Assembly (NCBI GenBank): GCA_002495845.1
Contig: DAHF01000123.1
Span: 1-5,173 of the forward strand
Reading direction: 5' to 3'
From: Sulfolobus sp. UBA167
GTDB lineage: Archaea; Thermoproteota; Thermoprotei_A; Sulfolobales; Sulfolobaceae
DNA: 5,173 nucleotides
The stretch's first letter is position 1, and every line of letters starts with the position of its first letter. The position numbers were made by a program, and so were the translations under genes. Below, piece by piece: positions 1-5,173 of this stretch. The notes under the pieces are model-generated. The model was given only the letters and a program-made list of their open reading frames with translations. It was not told the DNA's origin and ran no database searches.

Positions 1-263
1 AATTTTAGCAAACGTTTAAGAGATTTCACAAGCTAAAATTGTAGAACTTAAGATCAATTAAATTAAAAGATAATAGTAATTTAATGTAAAAATATTCAAC
101 AGATCAACTAAGCAATAAGAAGAGGGGAAAATAAATCCAAAATCTAGCGTTCTTCTCGATAACGTTACGGTACATGAATGCTTGGATCTGACTCTATTAC
201 CTAAGCAAGCCTGAGAGTTAATGGAGTCCTCTCTTCTCAATCCTTCTTTTACTCTTTTCCTAT
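1..263. other. AT-rich intergenic region downstream of the GH12 gene
   Basis: No gene is convincing here. A 69-codon reading frame on the minus strand (58-267) begins with GTG overlapping the GH12 stop by 4 nt, but its codons are those of AT-rich spacer, its translation has no recognisable motif, and its last third is low-complexity Phe/Tyr/Leu/Ile. Minus-strand T-rich stretches, around 117-137 and 87-91, are candidate ends for the GH12 transcript, since archaeal termination mainly needs a U-rich tract. I cannot choose between them. Confidence 0.5.
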
Positions 264-1307
264 TCACTGCACTTGTATTGTCCAGTTATATAATGAATAC
301 CCCATCAGGGACGTCCCCACGGAGTCGTTGTTGAACTCCATTCCCACCTGTATTCCGTCCAAGTAATACGAGTTCTCATCCAAGTTGTGAAATATCTTCT
401 CCATGAAGGGGAAGCTACTCTGCACCATAGTAGTCAGAGGTACTGTGACCTTACCCTCCATCTCCTGTTGGCTCACGTAGTATACCCCTATCCACCCGTC
501 TCCGCTACCGGTGTGCGGTAGAACGTAAACTGCGAAAGTCAGGTTCTCCGGAGTCCCGTTAACTATACCTTGTACGGTGAAGTTCCCCTCATTTACGAAG
601 TATTTTGACGTTATCTCCTCTTGGTGGTATAACCATATCATGATTTCTACATCTGGGAACTTCAAGTATGTAGTGTTTGGATCCTGGCTCATCCATATGT
701 CATAGGAAAAGTCGTCGATCGAGCCGTCCTTCAACCAGAGCGAATAGGAAAGACACGACTCGGTCTGAGGTAAGCTCTCCACTGGAGCTGGCAGTTCAAG
801 GAGGGGAGACTCTACAGTATGGCCTGCGAAGGGGAACCAGCACTCCTGTCCATACATGATCCCAGGGTAGCCGTTCACGTCAATTGAAGGTGTGATCTTG
901 TGGAAATTAGTCATGTTTACAACTACGTTTAGGGTGGGCCCGTCATAGGTCATATTCACGTATCCATCAGCTGACTTCATGTTCCATACGAAGGGAGATA
1001 CCATGATCGACGCGTCGGGAGTGTATGCCTCAGCCATGGAATAGGCGCTGTCGCTTTGGTAGTGACCAAGAACGGTAAAAGTACCCCCGGAGTTGTAGAG
1101 GAGTATCTCTGAGGTATTAGAGACTGAAATGGAAGAGGGGAAGCTAGAACTGGAAACAGCTTTGGAGGTCGAGCTAGTATGGATTGCAGAGGTAGCCGAG
1201 GAATTTGGGGAAGAAGAGCTTGATGTATGTTGAAGTGTGAAGAACGAGACTATACCGACCCCTACAATCAAAAGTAAGATGAAGACTGCTACAAATTTAA
1301 CTTCCAT
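264..1307 (-). CDS. Membrane-tethered extracellular GH12 endoglucanase
   Basis: Predicted beta-1,4-endoglucanase of glycoside hydrolase family 12 (retaining, beta-jelly-roll), 347 aa, acting outside the cell. Residues 5-25 form one hydrophobic segment without an obvious cleavage site, so it may stay anchored. Residues about 28-66 are a Ser/Thr-rich linker, and the catalytic domain covers about 67-347. Family signatures are visible: GYPGIMYG (146-153), DVEIMIW (219-225) with predicted nucleophile Glu221, and QVGMEF (320-325) with predicted acid/base Glu324. There are ten N-X-S/T sequons (N35, 64, 118, 131, 211, 242, 250, 255, 327, 341), typical of heavily glycosylated Sulfolobales surface proteins. 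Cys156 and Cys185 are the only cysteines and could form a disulfide. Length and layout match the characterised acid- and heat-stable S. solfataricus GH12 enzymes. The start fits a TATA box centred about 26 nt upstream. Substrate preference (cellulose, xylan or xyloglucan) cannot be read from the sequence. Confidence 0.87.
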   Translation of the reverse strand: MEVKFVAVFILLLIVGVGIVSFFTLQHTSSSSSPNSSATSAIHTSSTSKAVSSSSFPSSISVSNTSEILLYNSGGTFTVLGHYQSDSAYSMAEAYTPDASIMVSPFVWNMKSADGYVNMTYDGPTLNVVVNMTNFHKITPSIDVNGYPGIMYGQECWFPFAGHTVESPLLELPAPVESLPQTESCLSYSLWLKDGSIDDFSYDIWMSQDPNTTYLKFPDVEIMIWLYHQEEITSKYFVNEGNFTVQGIVNGTPENLTFAVYVLPHTGSGDGWIGVYYVSQQEMEGKVTVPLTTMVQSSFPFMEKIFHNLDENSYYLDGIQVGMEFNNDSVGTSLMGYSLYNWTIQVQ

Positions 1308-1329
1308 GTTATTTGTGATGCGATTCTAG

Positions 1330-1348
1330 GTATTAAACTCCTTTTTTG
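1330..1348 (-). promoter_or_regulatory. BRE/TATA promoter of the GH12 gene (leaderless)
   Basis: On the minus strand TTTAATAC (1337-1330) is preceded by the purine-rich CAAAAAAGGA (1348-1339), resembling a BRE plus TATA box. The box centre lies 26-27 nt before the ATG at 1307, the usual archaeal TATA-to-transcription-start distance. The mRNA should therefore begin at or very near the start codon, and no Shine-Dalgarno sequence is present. Confidence 0.6.
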
Positions 1349-1374
1349 ATGACGTTGCTAAATCTATAGAAAGT

Positions 1375-1406
1375 AAAAAAAGAAGAGGATATAATATTGA
1401 AAAAAA
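1375..1406 (-). terminator. Paired T7 tracts, likely terminator of cpsA
   Basis: Read on the minus strand, two runs of seven T occur at 1406-1400 and 1381-1375, about 110-145 nt after the cpsA stop and upstream of the GH12 promoter. Consecutive U-rich tracts without a hairpin are the normal archaeal termination signal. Assignment to cpsA follows from position only. Confidence 0.45.
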
Positions 1407-1407
1407 C

Positions 1408-1462
1408 TATCATATATATGCGTATATATATATATTAAAAACGCAAGTATATGTATATAAAT
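1408..1462. other. Alternating TA-rich tract in the spacer
   Basis: Most of this stretch is alternating pyrimidine/purine TA steps, interrupted by a central TGCGTA and by AAAAACGC. It is easily melted and imperfectly self-complementary. It lies between the cpsA stop and the T7 tracts and holds no reading frame. I see no clear operator or second promoter in it. Confidence 0.4.
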
Positions 1463-1516
1463 AGAAAAGTGAGAAAGCTAGAGAAGATACTAAATGCAAT
1501 TGGCTTTCTTCTTCAG

Positions 1517-2683
1517 TCAACCTTTCTTCGTGAACTTGAGCGCAAGGGAAGCGTAAGCTGCTACTCCGAGCTTGAGGACGTCTTCATCCACGCAAAAACG
1601 TGAGCTATGGTTTGGATAAACACAACCCTTCCTCTCATTCCTAGTCCCCAAGAAGAAGAAAGTGCCAGGAGACACTTGCAGATACCTCGAGAAGTCCTCT
1701 GCCCCCAGGATGGGGTCTACCTCCATCACTTCAGATATTCCCCTCAAGGTGTCCATGACTTCCTCTGTGACTTCAGGATCGTTGAAAGTGATCGGATAAG
1801 GGTCTTCCATGAACTTCACCTCGCACTCCGCACCATAAACTGAGCATGTAGAAGACACCACGTCCTTCACGTACTTCAAAGCCCTCGCCCTGACGTCCTC
1901 GTCTAAGCTCCTGATCGTGCCCTGCATGAATGCATTGTCTGGGATCACATTGTCAGTCGTGCCAGAGTGGATGTTAGTGATAGAGAGGACGAACGGTTTC
2001 GTGGGGTTCACTAGACGGTTAACGCCATAGAGTAGGTTCGCTATCTGGACTGAAATGTGGACTGGATCAACGGTCTCGTGGGGGGCTGAACCGTGGCCTC
2101 CCTTACCGTGTACCACGATAGTGAAGGAGTCCGGGACTGCCATTAATGCGCCCTTCCTGGTAGCAAAGACCCCTGAAGGGTAAGAAGAGGAAATGTGTAT
2201 TCCGAATACATAGTCAACTCCCTTCATTGCGCCTGCCTCTATCATGGGCTTGGCACCTCCCCTACCTCCATCTTCCTCAGCTGGCTGGAACAGAAACCTA
2301 ACCTCTCCGGGGAACTCTTCCTCTGCCAATACCATGGCAGCTCCCAACAACATGGCTACGTGTGTATCATGACCGCAGGCGTGCATTACGCCGTCCACCT
2401 TAGATTTGAAAGGCAGATCTGTTTCTTCCTTCACGGGGAGTGCATCCATGTCAGCCCTGAGAGCCACAGTTTTTCCCTTTCCTCTACCTTTTAACTTCCC
2501 CACTACAGCGGTAGGCAGACCTACGTTTGTTTGGACTTCTATCCCGAGGGAACGCAGGGTATCTATCACGAGCAAGGAAGTCCTATTCTCTTTATAGGAA
2601 AGCTCAGGGTTCTCATGGATTTCCCTTCTTATCTTGATGAACTCACCCTGGAACTTCTCAGCCTTCCTTACTAGGTCGTTCAT
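1517..2683 (-). CDS. cpsA: Thermostable M20 carboxypeptidase/aminoacylase CpsA
   Basis: Zinc-dependent cytoplasmic metallopeptidase of family M20 (M20D amidohydrolase group), 388 aa. It releases C-terminal amino acids from peptides and, in the S. solfataricus enzyme, also from N-acylated amino acids. The sequence agrees over its whole length with S. solfataricus CpsA (about 393 aa) as I remember it, including ALRADMDALP, GVMHACGHDTHVAMLLG, FQPAEEDGG and PNHSS. Predicted metal ligands are Cys103 and His105 in HACGHDTH, Glu137 in QPAEE, His163 in GIH and His359 in PNHS; Glu136 is the likely general base. The inserted dimerisation domain is about residues 185-295 and carries GGHGSAPHE (195-203). 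There is no signal peptide or membrane segment. The gene stands alone with its own TATA box centred 26-27 nt before the ATG, and nothing appears truncated. Family assignment is very firm; CpsA orthology is strong but rests on recall. Confidence 0.95.
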   Translation of the reverse strand: MNDLVRKAEKFQGEFIKIRREIHENPELSYKENRTSLLVIDTLRSLGIEVQTNVGLPTAVVGKLKGRGKGKTVALRADMDALPVKEETDLPFKSKVDGVMHACGHDTHVAMLLGAAMVLAEEEFPGEVRFLFQPAEEDGGRGGAKPMIEAGAMKGVDYVFGIHISSSYPSGVFATRKGALMAVPDSFTIVVHGKGGHGSAPHETVDPVHISVQIANLLYGVNRLVNPTKPFVLSITNIHSGTTDNVIPDNAFMQGTIRSLDEDVRARALKYVKDVVSSTCSVYGAECEVKFMEDPYPITFNDPEVTEEVMDTLRGISEVMEVDPILGAEDFSRYLQVSPGTFFFLGTRNERKGCVYPNHSSRFCVDEDVLKLGVAAYASLALKFTKKG

Positions 2684-2705
2684 TTAGAGATAAGTGAAGC
2701 TCGTC

Positions 2706-2717
2706 CTTTTTAACTTA
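2706..2717 (-). promoter_or_regulatory. TATA promoter of cpsA (leaderless)
   Basis: Minus-strand TTAAAAAG (2713-2706), preceded by TAAG, is centred 26-27 nt upstream of the cpsA ATG at 2683. The spacing equals that of the GH12 promoter and implies a leaderless mRNA. No Shine-Dalgarno motif lies between the box and the ATG. Confidence 0.6.
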
Positions 2718-2827
2718 GTGGAGGTTAAGGAGATGAAAATCTCCTTCCGTAGGGAATTGACAGTCACCTTATTTTTTAATAGTTATAGGAAAAATACATA
2801 CATACATATATAAATAACTATGCGCTA

Positions 2828-2995
2828 AAGTTTGGACAGAGGATCACATTCAGTCTACGTCTTCACTACTACGTCAGATCGTGAAGCAGGAAGGTATTAG
2901 ATAATCACGAAATAGTGAATTTTCTAAAGGAACGAATTCAAGAAATAAGCAGGGCTTTCGAGATAGAGATTATAGACATTAACGTCGAGGTCTAA
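2828..2995 (+). pseudogene. tnpA: Relic of an IS200/IS605-family TnpA transposase gene
   Basis: One plus-strand frame reads FGQRITFSLRLHYYVRS, a stop (TGA 2882-2884), then SRKVLDNHEIVNFLKERI and QEISRAFEIEIIDINVEV to TAA at 2993-2995. This resembles the first 50-60 residues of Y1 (HUH) TnpA transposases, where a Y-x-L-x-Y-H-x-V-W start leads to KYRRKVL, then a helix ending in KEI and a strand of the type EI-x-x-x-x-V, followed by the DHVHL metal motif. Here the match stops just before the HUH motif. The catalytic Tyr half is absent and a stop interrupts the KYRRKVL region, so the gene is dead. Family membership is my pattern match, without a database search. No intact tnpA or tnpB lies in the window. 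Confidence 0.5.
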
Positions 2996-3015
2996 CTTGG
3001 CAGAAAGGTATCGTT

Positions 3016-3031
3016 CTGAAGCTAAATTCAG
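3016..3031. repeat. Small hairpin, CTGAA stem with GCTAAA loop
   Basis: CTGAA (3016-3020) and TTCAG (3027-3031) are perfect inverted repeats around the loop GCTAAA. It directly abuts and slightly overlaps the larger hairpin at 3030-3069, whose inner loop is CTAAA. Tandem hairpins sharing a loop suggest one structured element, although a 5-bp stem alone could be chance. Confidence 0.4.
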
Positions 3032-3069
3032 ACAATGATCTCCCGAACGGGCTAAACCCGTCATTGTCT
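3030..3069. repeat. Inverted repeat with nested GC hairpin, IS200/IS605 end-like
   Basis: The perfect 9-bp arms AGACAATGA (3030-3038) and TCATTGTCT (3061-3069) enclose CCCG (3042-3045), CGGG (3048-3051), loop CTAAA and CCCG (3057-3060). The central CGGG can pair with either CCCG, giving two alternative inner stems. On the minus strand the core reads CGGGTTTAGCCCG followed by TTCGGGAG. This resembles the subterminal hairpin and guide-RNA 3' region seen at the right end of many IS200/IS605 elements. Its nearness to the tnpA relic supports that reading. It lies 114-153 nt past the ThDP-enzyme stop and has no T-run after it on the minus strand, so it is a poor terminator candidate. Confidence 0.45.
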
Positions 3070-3182
3070 ACCTTCTCCAGATCGTCTGACCTCATTAGTT
3101 TACCTTGTTCTACGACGATTGCCCGCTTCGAATGAGGCACGCTGACCCTTGACTTACTCCAGACGAACTTCATGATGGCAAG

Positions 3183-4658
3183 CTAAATCCTTATCTCCAC
3201 CATCTTCTGTGCTCCGTCTGACATGAGCCACTCAATCCCCCTTTTGTAGTCGTCGAACTCCTTAGCCTCGAAGCCGTAGCTGGAAGCCAACTTCCACGGT
3301 GAAGTGTCTGGGGAGAGTACTTCTGAGCTAATTCCCGACCATCCCCTTAAGGAGTTATAGCCTTGGTTATTTACTACGAGCACCTTCATTACACCTCCAT
3401 ATTTCTGCGCGCTCCAGAGGGCTTGAAAACTGTAGTTGAAGCTACCGTCTCCCACCACAGCTAAGGACCTGCCCCCGGCTGAGGCGTACCCGAAGGACGC
3501 TGGGATTGCCCAACCTATGAAGCCTGCTCTGTTGGCGAAGAAAGACCTTCTCCTGTAGCCTAACGCCTTCCTTAAGCTCTCCCTATAGGAGGGCACCTCG
3601 TCAAAGATAGCGTACTTCTCAGAGTACTTTCTCAGTTCGCTGAATATCTTGTCCGCCGGAGTCTGCTTAGCCTCTATCTTCCTAGGGATCATCATGTGGT
3701 GGGTTGCCATTCCCTTAGCCAACCTGAGAAAATGCTTAGGGCTACACACAACTGTGTCCCAAGGTCTCTTGCTTGCTTCCTCCCAGTCCATAGTTATCTG
3801 TATAACTTCCTTGCCCTTCAGCAAGGGACAGTCTGGGAAGAGCACGTTGTTCACGCCTCCTCCGATTATCAAGATTAGGGAGTAGTCCTCCAAGGCCTTG
3901 TTTATCTCGCTACTTCTCCTGGGCAAGTCTCCCATGAAAAGGGACTGATCTCCATCGAAAGGCGACCTGGAGGCAAACGGCTCAGCGAACACGGGGACGT
4001 TGGCCTTGGTGGCGAACTCGTTGAGGTAGTCGTGAGCTTCAGTTACGTCAATCTCATACCCTACTATCACGGCGACCTTCTCGCTGGAATTGAACCTATC
4101 CATGACTTGTTTAACAACTTCCTCCCCACAACACACGTCTGCTGTATGAGAGAACTTCGGTTCAGCTTCGTATTCCTTCCCTTGAAAGTCCTCAGGGATA
4201 GAGACAACTGTTGGGCCGTAAGGTGGAGTCAATGATATCTTCGAAGCCCTCTCTAGATATCTAAGAACTTCCTCTTCTGTCCTAGCCTCAAAAGACGCCT
4301 TCACGAACGGCTTGGTCATTGACGTCAAATTTCCGTAAAGCCTCGGCTCGTCCACCAGTCTATCTGAGGTCTGTTGTCCAGCTATGATGAGCAAGGGAGT
4401 CCTATCGACCTTAGCCGTATTTATGAAACCCATCGCATTAGACAAGCCGGGAGCCGCATGGAGGTTCACTACGCCTAGCTTATCTTCCTTCAGGTAGTAG
4501 CCCTCAGCCATGCCTACCGCGACCCCGTCATGAAGTGCAAGGAAATACTTAAACTCCTCAGGTTTCTCCCTCAGGAAGGACATTTCAGTCGTCCCCGGGT
4601 TTCCGTATATCCTGTCCGACAAGTGGCTCAGAAATTCGTAAACTTTTTTCCCGAGCAT
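3183..4658 (-). CDS. ThDP-dependent decarboxylase, benzoylformate decarboxylase-like
   Basis: Thiamine-diphosphate enzyme of 491 aa, most like benzoylformate decarboxylase (2-oxoacid to aldehyde plus CO2) within the acetolactate synthase/pyruvate decarboxylase superfamily. The PYR domain (about 1-165) has YGNPGTTE (18-25), ALHDGVAVGMAEGY (41-54), NLHAAPG (65-71) and AGQQ (93-96). The middle domain is about 185-310. The PP domain (about 340-491) has the cofactor motif GDG (403-405), 24 residues, then Asn430-Asn431. His67 corresponds to active-site His70 of Pseudomonas BFD. Asp44 stands where the catalytic Glu47 is expected, Thr23 replaces Ser26, and the His281 position appears to be Leu273, so benzoylformate is not a safe substrate call. 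The protein is somewhat short (BFD is about 528 aa) and ends soon after the last strand. An upstream in-frame ATG at 4703 is rejected because the TATA box lies inside that extension. Alternatives are another 2-oxoacid decarboxylase or a carboligase. Confidence 0.82.
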   Translation of the reverse strand: MLGKKVYEFLSHLSDRIYGNPGTTEMSFLREKPEEFKYFLALHDGVAVGMAEGYYLKEDKLGVVNLHAAPGLSNAMGFINTAKVDRTPLLIIAGQQTSDRLVDEPRLYGNLTSMTKPFVKASFEARTEEEVLRYLERASKISLTPPYGPTVVSIPEDFQGKEYEAEPKFSHTADVCCGEEVVKQVMDRFNSSEKVAVIVGYEIDVTEAHDYLNEFATKANVPVFAEPFASRSPFDGDQSLFMGDLPRRSSEINKALEDYSLILIIGGGVNNVLFPDCPLLKGKEVIQITMDWEEASKRPWDTVVCSPKHFLRLAKGMATHHMMIPRKIEAKQTPADKIFSELRKYSEKYAIFDEVPSYRESLRKALGYRRRSFFANRAGFIGWAIPASFGYASAGGRSLAVVGDGSFNYSFQALWSAQKYGGVMKVLVVNNQGYNSLRGWSGISSEVLSPDTSPWKLASSYGFEAKEFDDYKRGIEWLMSDGAQKMVEIRI

Positions 4659-4678
4659 AAATAACACTTCAATGGAGG

Positions 4679-4690
4679 TATAAAAAATAA
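4679..4690 (-). promoter_or_regulatory. TATA box that fixes the ThDP-enzyme start (leaderless)
   Basis: Minus-strand TTATTTTTTATA (4690-4679) is centred about 26 nt upstream of the ATG at 4658. It lies inside the 15-codon extension from the ATG at 4703, which translates to MSIQLIFYTSIEVLF with no family similarity, whereas homology begins at MLGKKVYEF. No good Shine-Dalgarno sequence precedes 4658; GAAGTG is only a weak match. Confidence 0.6.
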
Positions 4691-4703
4691 GTTGAATACT
4701 CAA

Positions 4704-5033
4704 ACACAGCTACTATAAAATAAATAGCGCTAGAAAGTAAAAGAGGTCGTTATAGACGAGAGCGGGTTTTCATAGGAAGGCTTGAACAGATTAACTTCTC
4801 TTATCGTAACTCCTAGCTAGTCATGGATCCTCTCTTATGAAAATGAATATATATACTTGAAGTGCTGAATTAATTTTTTTCCGGCTGATGCCTTACCTTT
4901 TTCATTTTTACGGAGCCAGCCTTTCATTCTTAATGATCTATTTTTATAAAGACGAAGTAAAAGAAGAATAATTTTTAATTTCACCCATATGTTGTTTTTA
5001 ATCTACTAGATTAATAGCACCATCGGATAAAAG
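4704..5033. promoter_or_regulatory. Divergent intergenic region with several TATA-like sites
   Basis: These 330 bp separate two divergent genes and hold no convincing reading frame. Plus-strand TATA-like sites occur at about 4848-4855 (ATATATAC, preceded by purine-rich GAAAATGA) and at 4941-4950 (TTTTTATAAA), besides the site assigned to the FAD gene. A run of seven T lies near 4873-4879. The 8-bp inverted repeat TTTTCATA (4767-4774)/TATGAAAA (4836-4843) might be an operator or chance. No riboswitch or RNA gene is recognisable. Confidence 0.35.
4995..5002 (+). promoter_or_regulatory. Candidate TATA box of the FAD-oxidase gene
   Basis: TTTTTAAT is centred near 4998, predicting transcription from about 5025 and a leader of roughly 9 nt before the ATG at 5034. 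No Shine-Dalgarno motif is seen in that leader. The strong TTTTTATAAA at 4941-4950 is an alternative and would give a leader of about 60 nt. Confidence 0.35.
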
Positions 5034-5173
5034 ATGGATACTACCTTTGTAATGGAGAGGTTGAAAAGGGAAGGAGTGAACGTAACTAACGACAGTGTAT
5101 TGGTGGATGAGAAATCGAAGGACTGGAGCTTTGTTTCTCCTAGGTTATCCCATCTTTCAGGGAAAGCAGACCT
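5034..5173 (+). CDS. FAD-linked oxidoreductase, N-terminal fragment (runs off the window)
   Basis: The frame opens at ATG 5034 and stays open for 46 codons to the window edge. An in-frame TAA at 5028-5030 rules out a longer N-terminus; a second Met at codon 7 is possible. The translation begins MDTTFVMERLKREGVNVTND and later contains DWSFVSPRLSHLSGKAD. That pattern, a conserved Asp-Trp-Ser about 30 residues in, followed by a strand leading into what is usually a V-V-x-P motif, is reminiscent of the start of the FAD-binding domain in GlcD/D-lactate dehydrogenase-type oxidases of Sulfolobales. Such enzymes oxidise 2-hydroxyacids to 2-oxoacids. The FAD-binding residues proper lie beyond the window, so the family call is tentative. 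Its divergent position beside a 2-oxoacid-handling ThDP enzyme is compatible with it. That a gene starts here is more certain than its function. Confidence 0.5.
   Translation, partial: MDTTFVMERLKREGVNVTNDSVLVDEKSKDWSFVSPRLSHLSGKAD

Larger units (their letters stand above)
2996..3182. other. Spacer downstream of the ThDP enzyme, no assignable gene
   Basis: Apart from the two hairpins, this stretch holds a 64-codon minus-strand frame (2979-3173) that starts 9 nt after the stop of the ThDP enzyme. Its first half (MKFVWSKSRVSVPHSK and onward) has fairly normal codon use, but the second half runs straight through the hairpin and ends in the transposase relic. I do not recognise its product. It could be a decayed gene fragment, possibly from the same mobile element, or chance. 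It is not annotated as a gene. Confidence 0.35.

Noticed and set aside
58..267. 69-codon minus-strand frame with GTG overlapping the GH12 stop by 4 nt
   Set aside because: The overlap mimics translational coupling, but the translation has no motif, its codons follow local AT content, and its second half is low-complexity and T-rich like an archaeal terminator.
677..859. Plus-strand frame opposite the GH12 gene
   Set aside because: It is the antisense shadow of a well-supported gene; its Arg/Ser-rich translation has no family features.
1408..1462. TA-rich tract as a replication origin or CRISPR leader
   Set aside because: There are no origin-box repeats, no cdc6/orc gene and no direct repeats with spacers; the low complexity alone is not evidence.
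1607..2597. Three plus-strand frames opposite cpsA
   Set aside because: All lie within the strongly conserved M20 gene on the other strand and show no independent motifs or promoters.
2779..2821. 8-bp inverted repeat ATAGTTAT/ATAACTAT left of the tnpA relic, a possible left end of the element
   Set aside because: The surrounding DNA is very AT-rich and the arms are 27 nt apart, so chance is a sufficient explanation without a second copy to compare.
3030..3069. Hairpin as an intrinsic terminator of the ThDP-enzyme gene
   Set aside because: No T-run follows it on the minus strand, and archaeal termination relies on U-tracts rather than hairpins.
2979..3173. 64-codon minus-strand frame just after the ThDP-enzyme stop
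   Set aside because: It runs through a hairpin and into the tnpA relic, and I recognise no product; kept only as a comment on the spacer.
3649..4235. Plus-strand frames opposite the ThDP enzyme
   Set aside because: Antisense shadows of a conserved coding region; no start signals or recognisable domains.

Overview
The window looks like chromosomal DNA of a thermoacidophilic archaeon of the order Sulfolobales (a Sulfolobus, Acidianus or Metallosphaera relative). The main evidence is an M20 carboxypeptidase that closely matches Sulfolobus solfataricus CpsA as I recall it, a Sulfolobus-type membrane-tethered GH12 endoglucanase, and archaeal TATA boxes centred about 26-27 nt upstream of start codons with almost no room for a leader (leaderless transcripts).

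Layout from left to right. 1-263: AT-rich intergenic DNA with no convincing gene. 264-1307 (-): GH12 glycoside hydrolase with an N-terminal membrane anchor, a Ser/Thr linker and ten N-glycosylation sequons. 1308-1516: very AT-rich spacer with two T7 tracts on the minus strand that probably end the next transcript. 1517-2683 (-): cpsA, a zinc M20 carboxypeptidase/aminoacylase. 2684-3182: a spacer of about 500 bp holding a decayed fragment of an IS200/IS605-family TnpA transposase gene (+ strand) and, beside it, two small hairpins with the same loop, the larger resembling the end of such an element. 3183-4658 (-): a thiamine-diphosphate (ThDP) enzyme of the benzoylformate decarboxylase/acetolactate synthase superfamily. 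4659-5033: divergent promoter region. 5034-5173 (+): the start of a gene that runs off the window, probably a FAD-linked 2-hydroxyacid dehydrogenase/oxidase.

The genes appear to be separately transcribed, since each has its own TATA box. GH12 and CpsA fit a heterotrophic lifestyle: outside the cell, cleavage of beta-glucan; inside, release of amino acids from peptides or acylated amino acids. The divergent ThDP-enzyme/FAD-oxidase pair suggests a short route from 2-hydroxyacid to 2-oxoacid to aldehyde plus CO2. This pairing is inferred from context, and the FAD half rests on only 46 residues.

The most noteworthy points are the Asp in place of the normally invariant catalytic Glu in the ThDP enzyme, the transposase relic with its hairpins, and the TATA-box evidence that fixes the start of the ThDP enzyme at 4658 rather than at 4703. 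I see no clear undescribed multi-gene system, CRISPR array, tRNA or rRNA.
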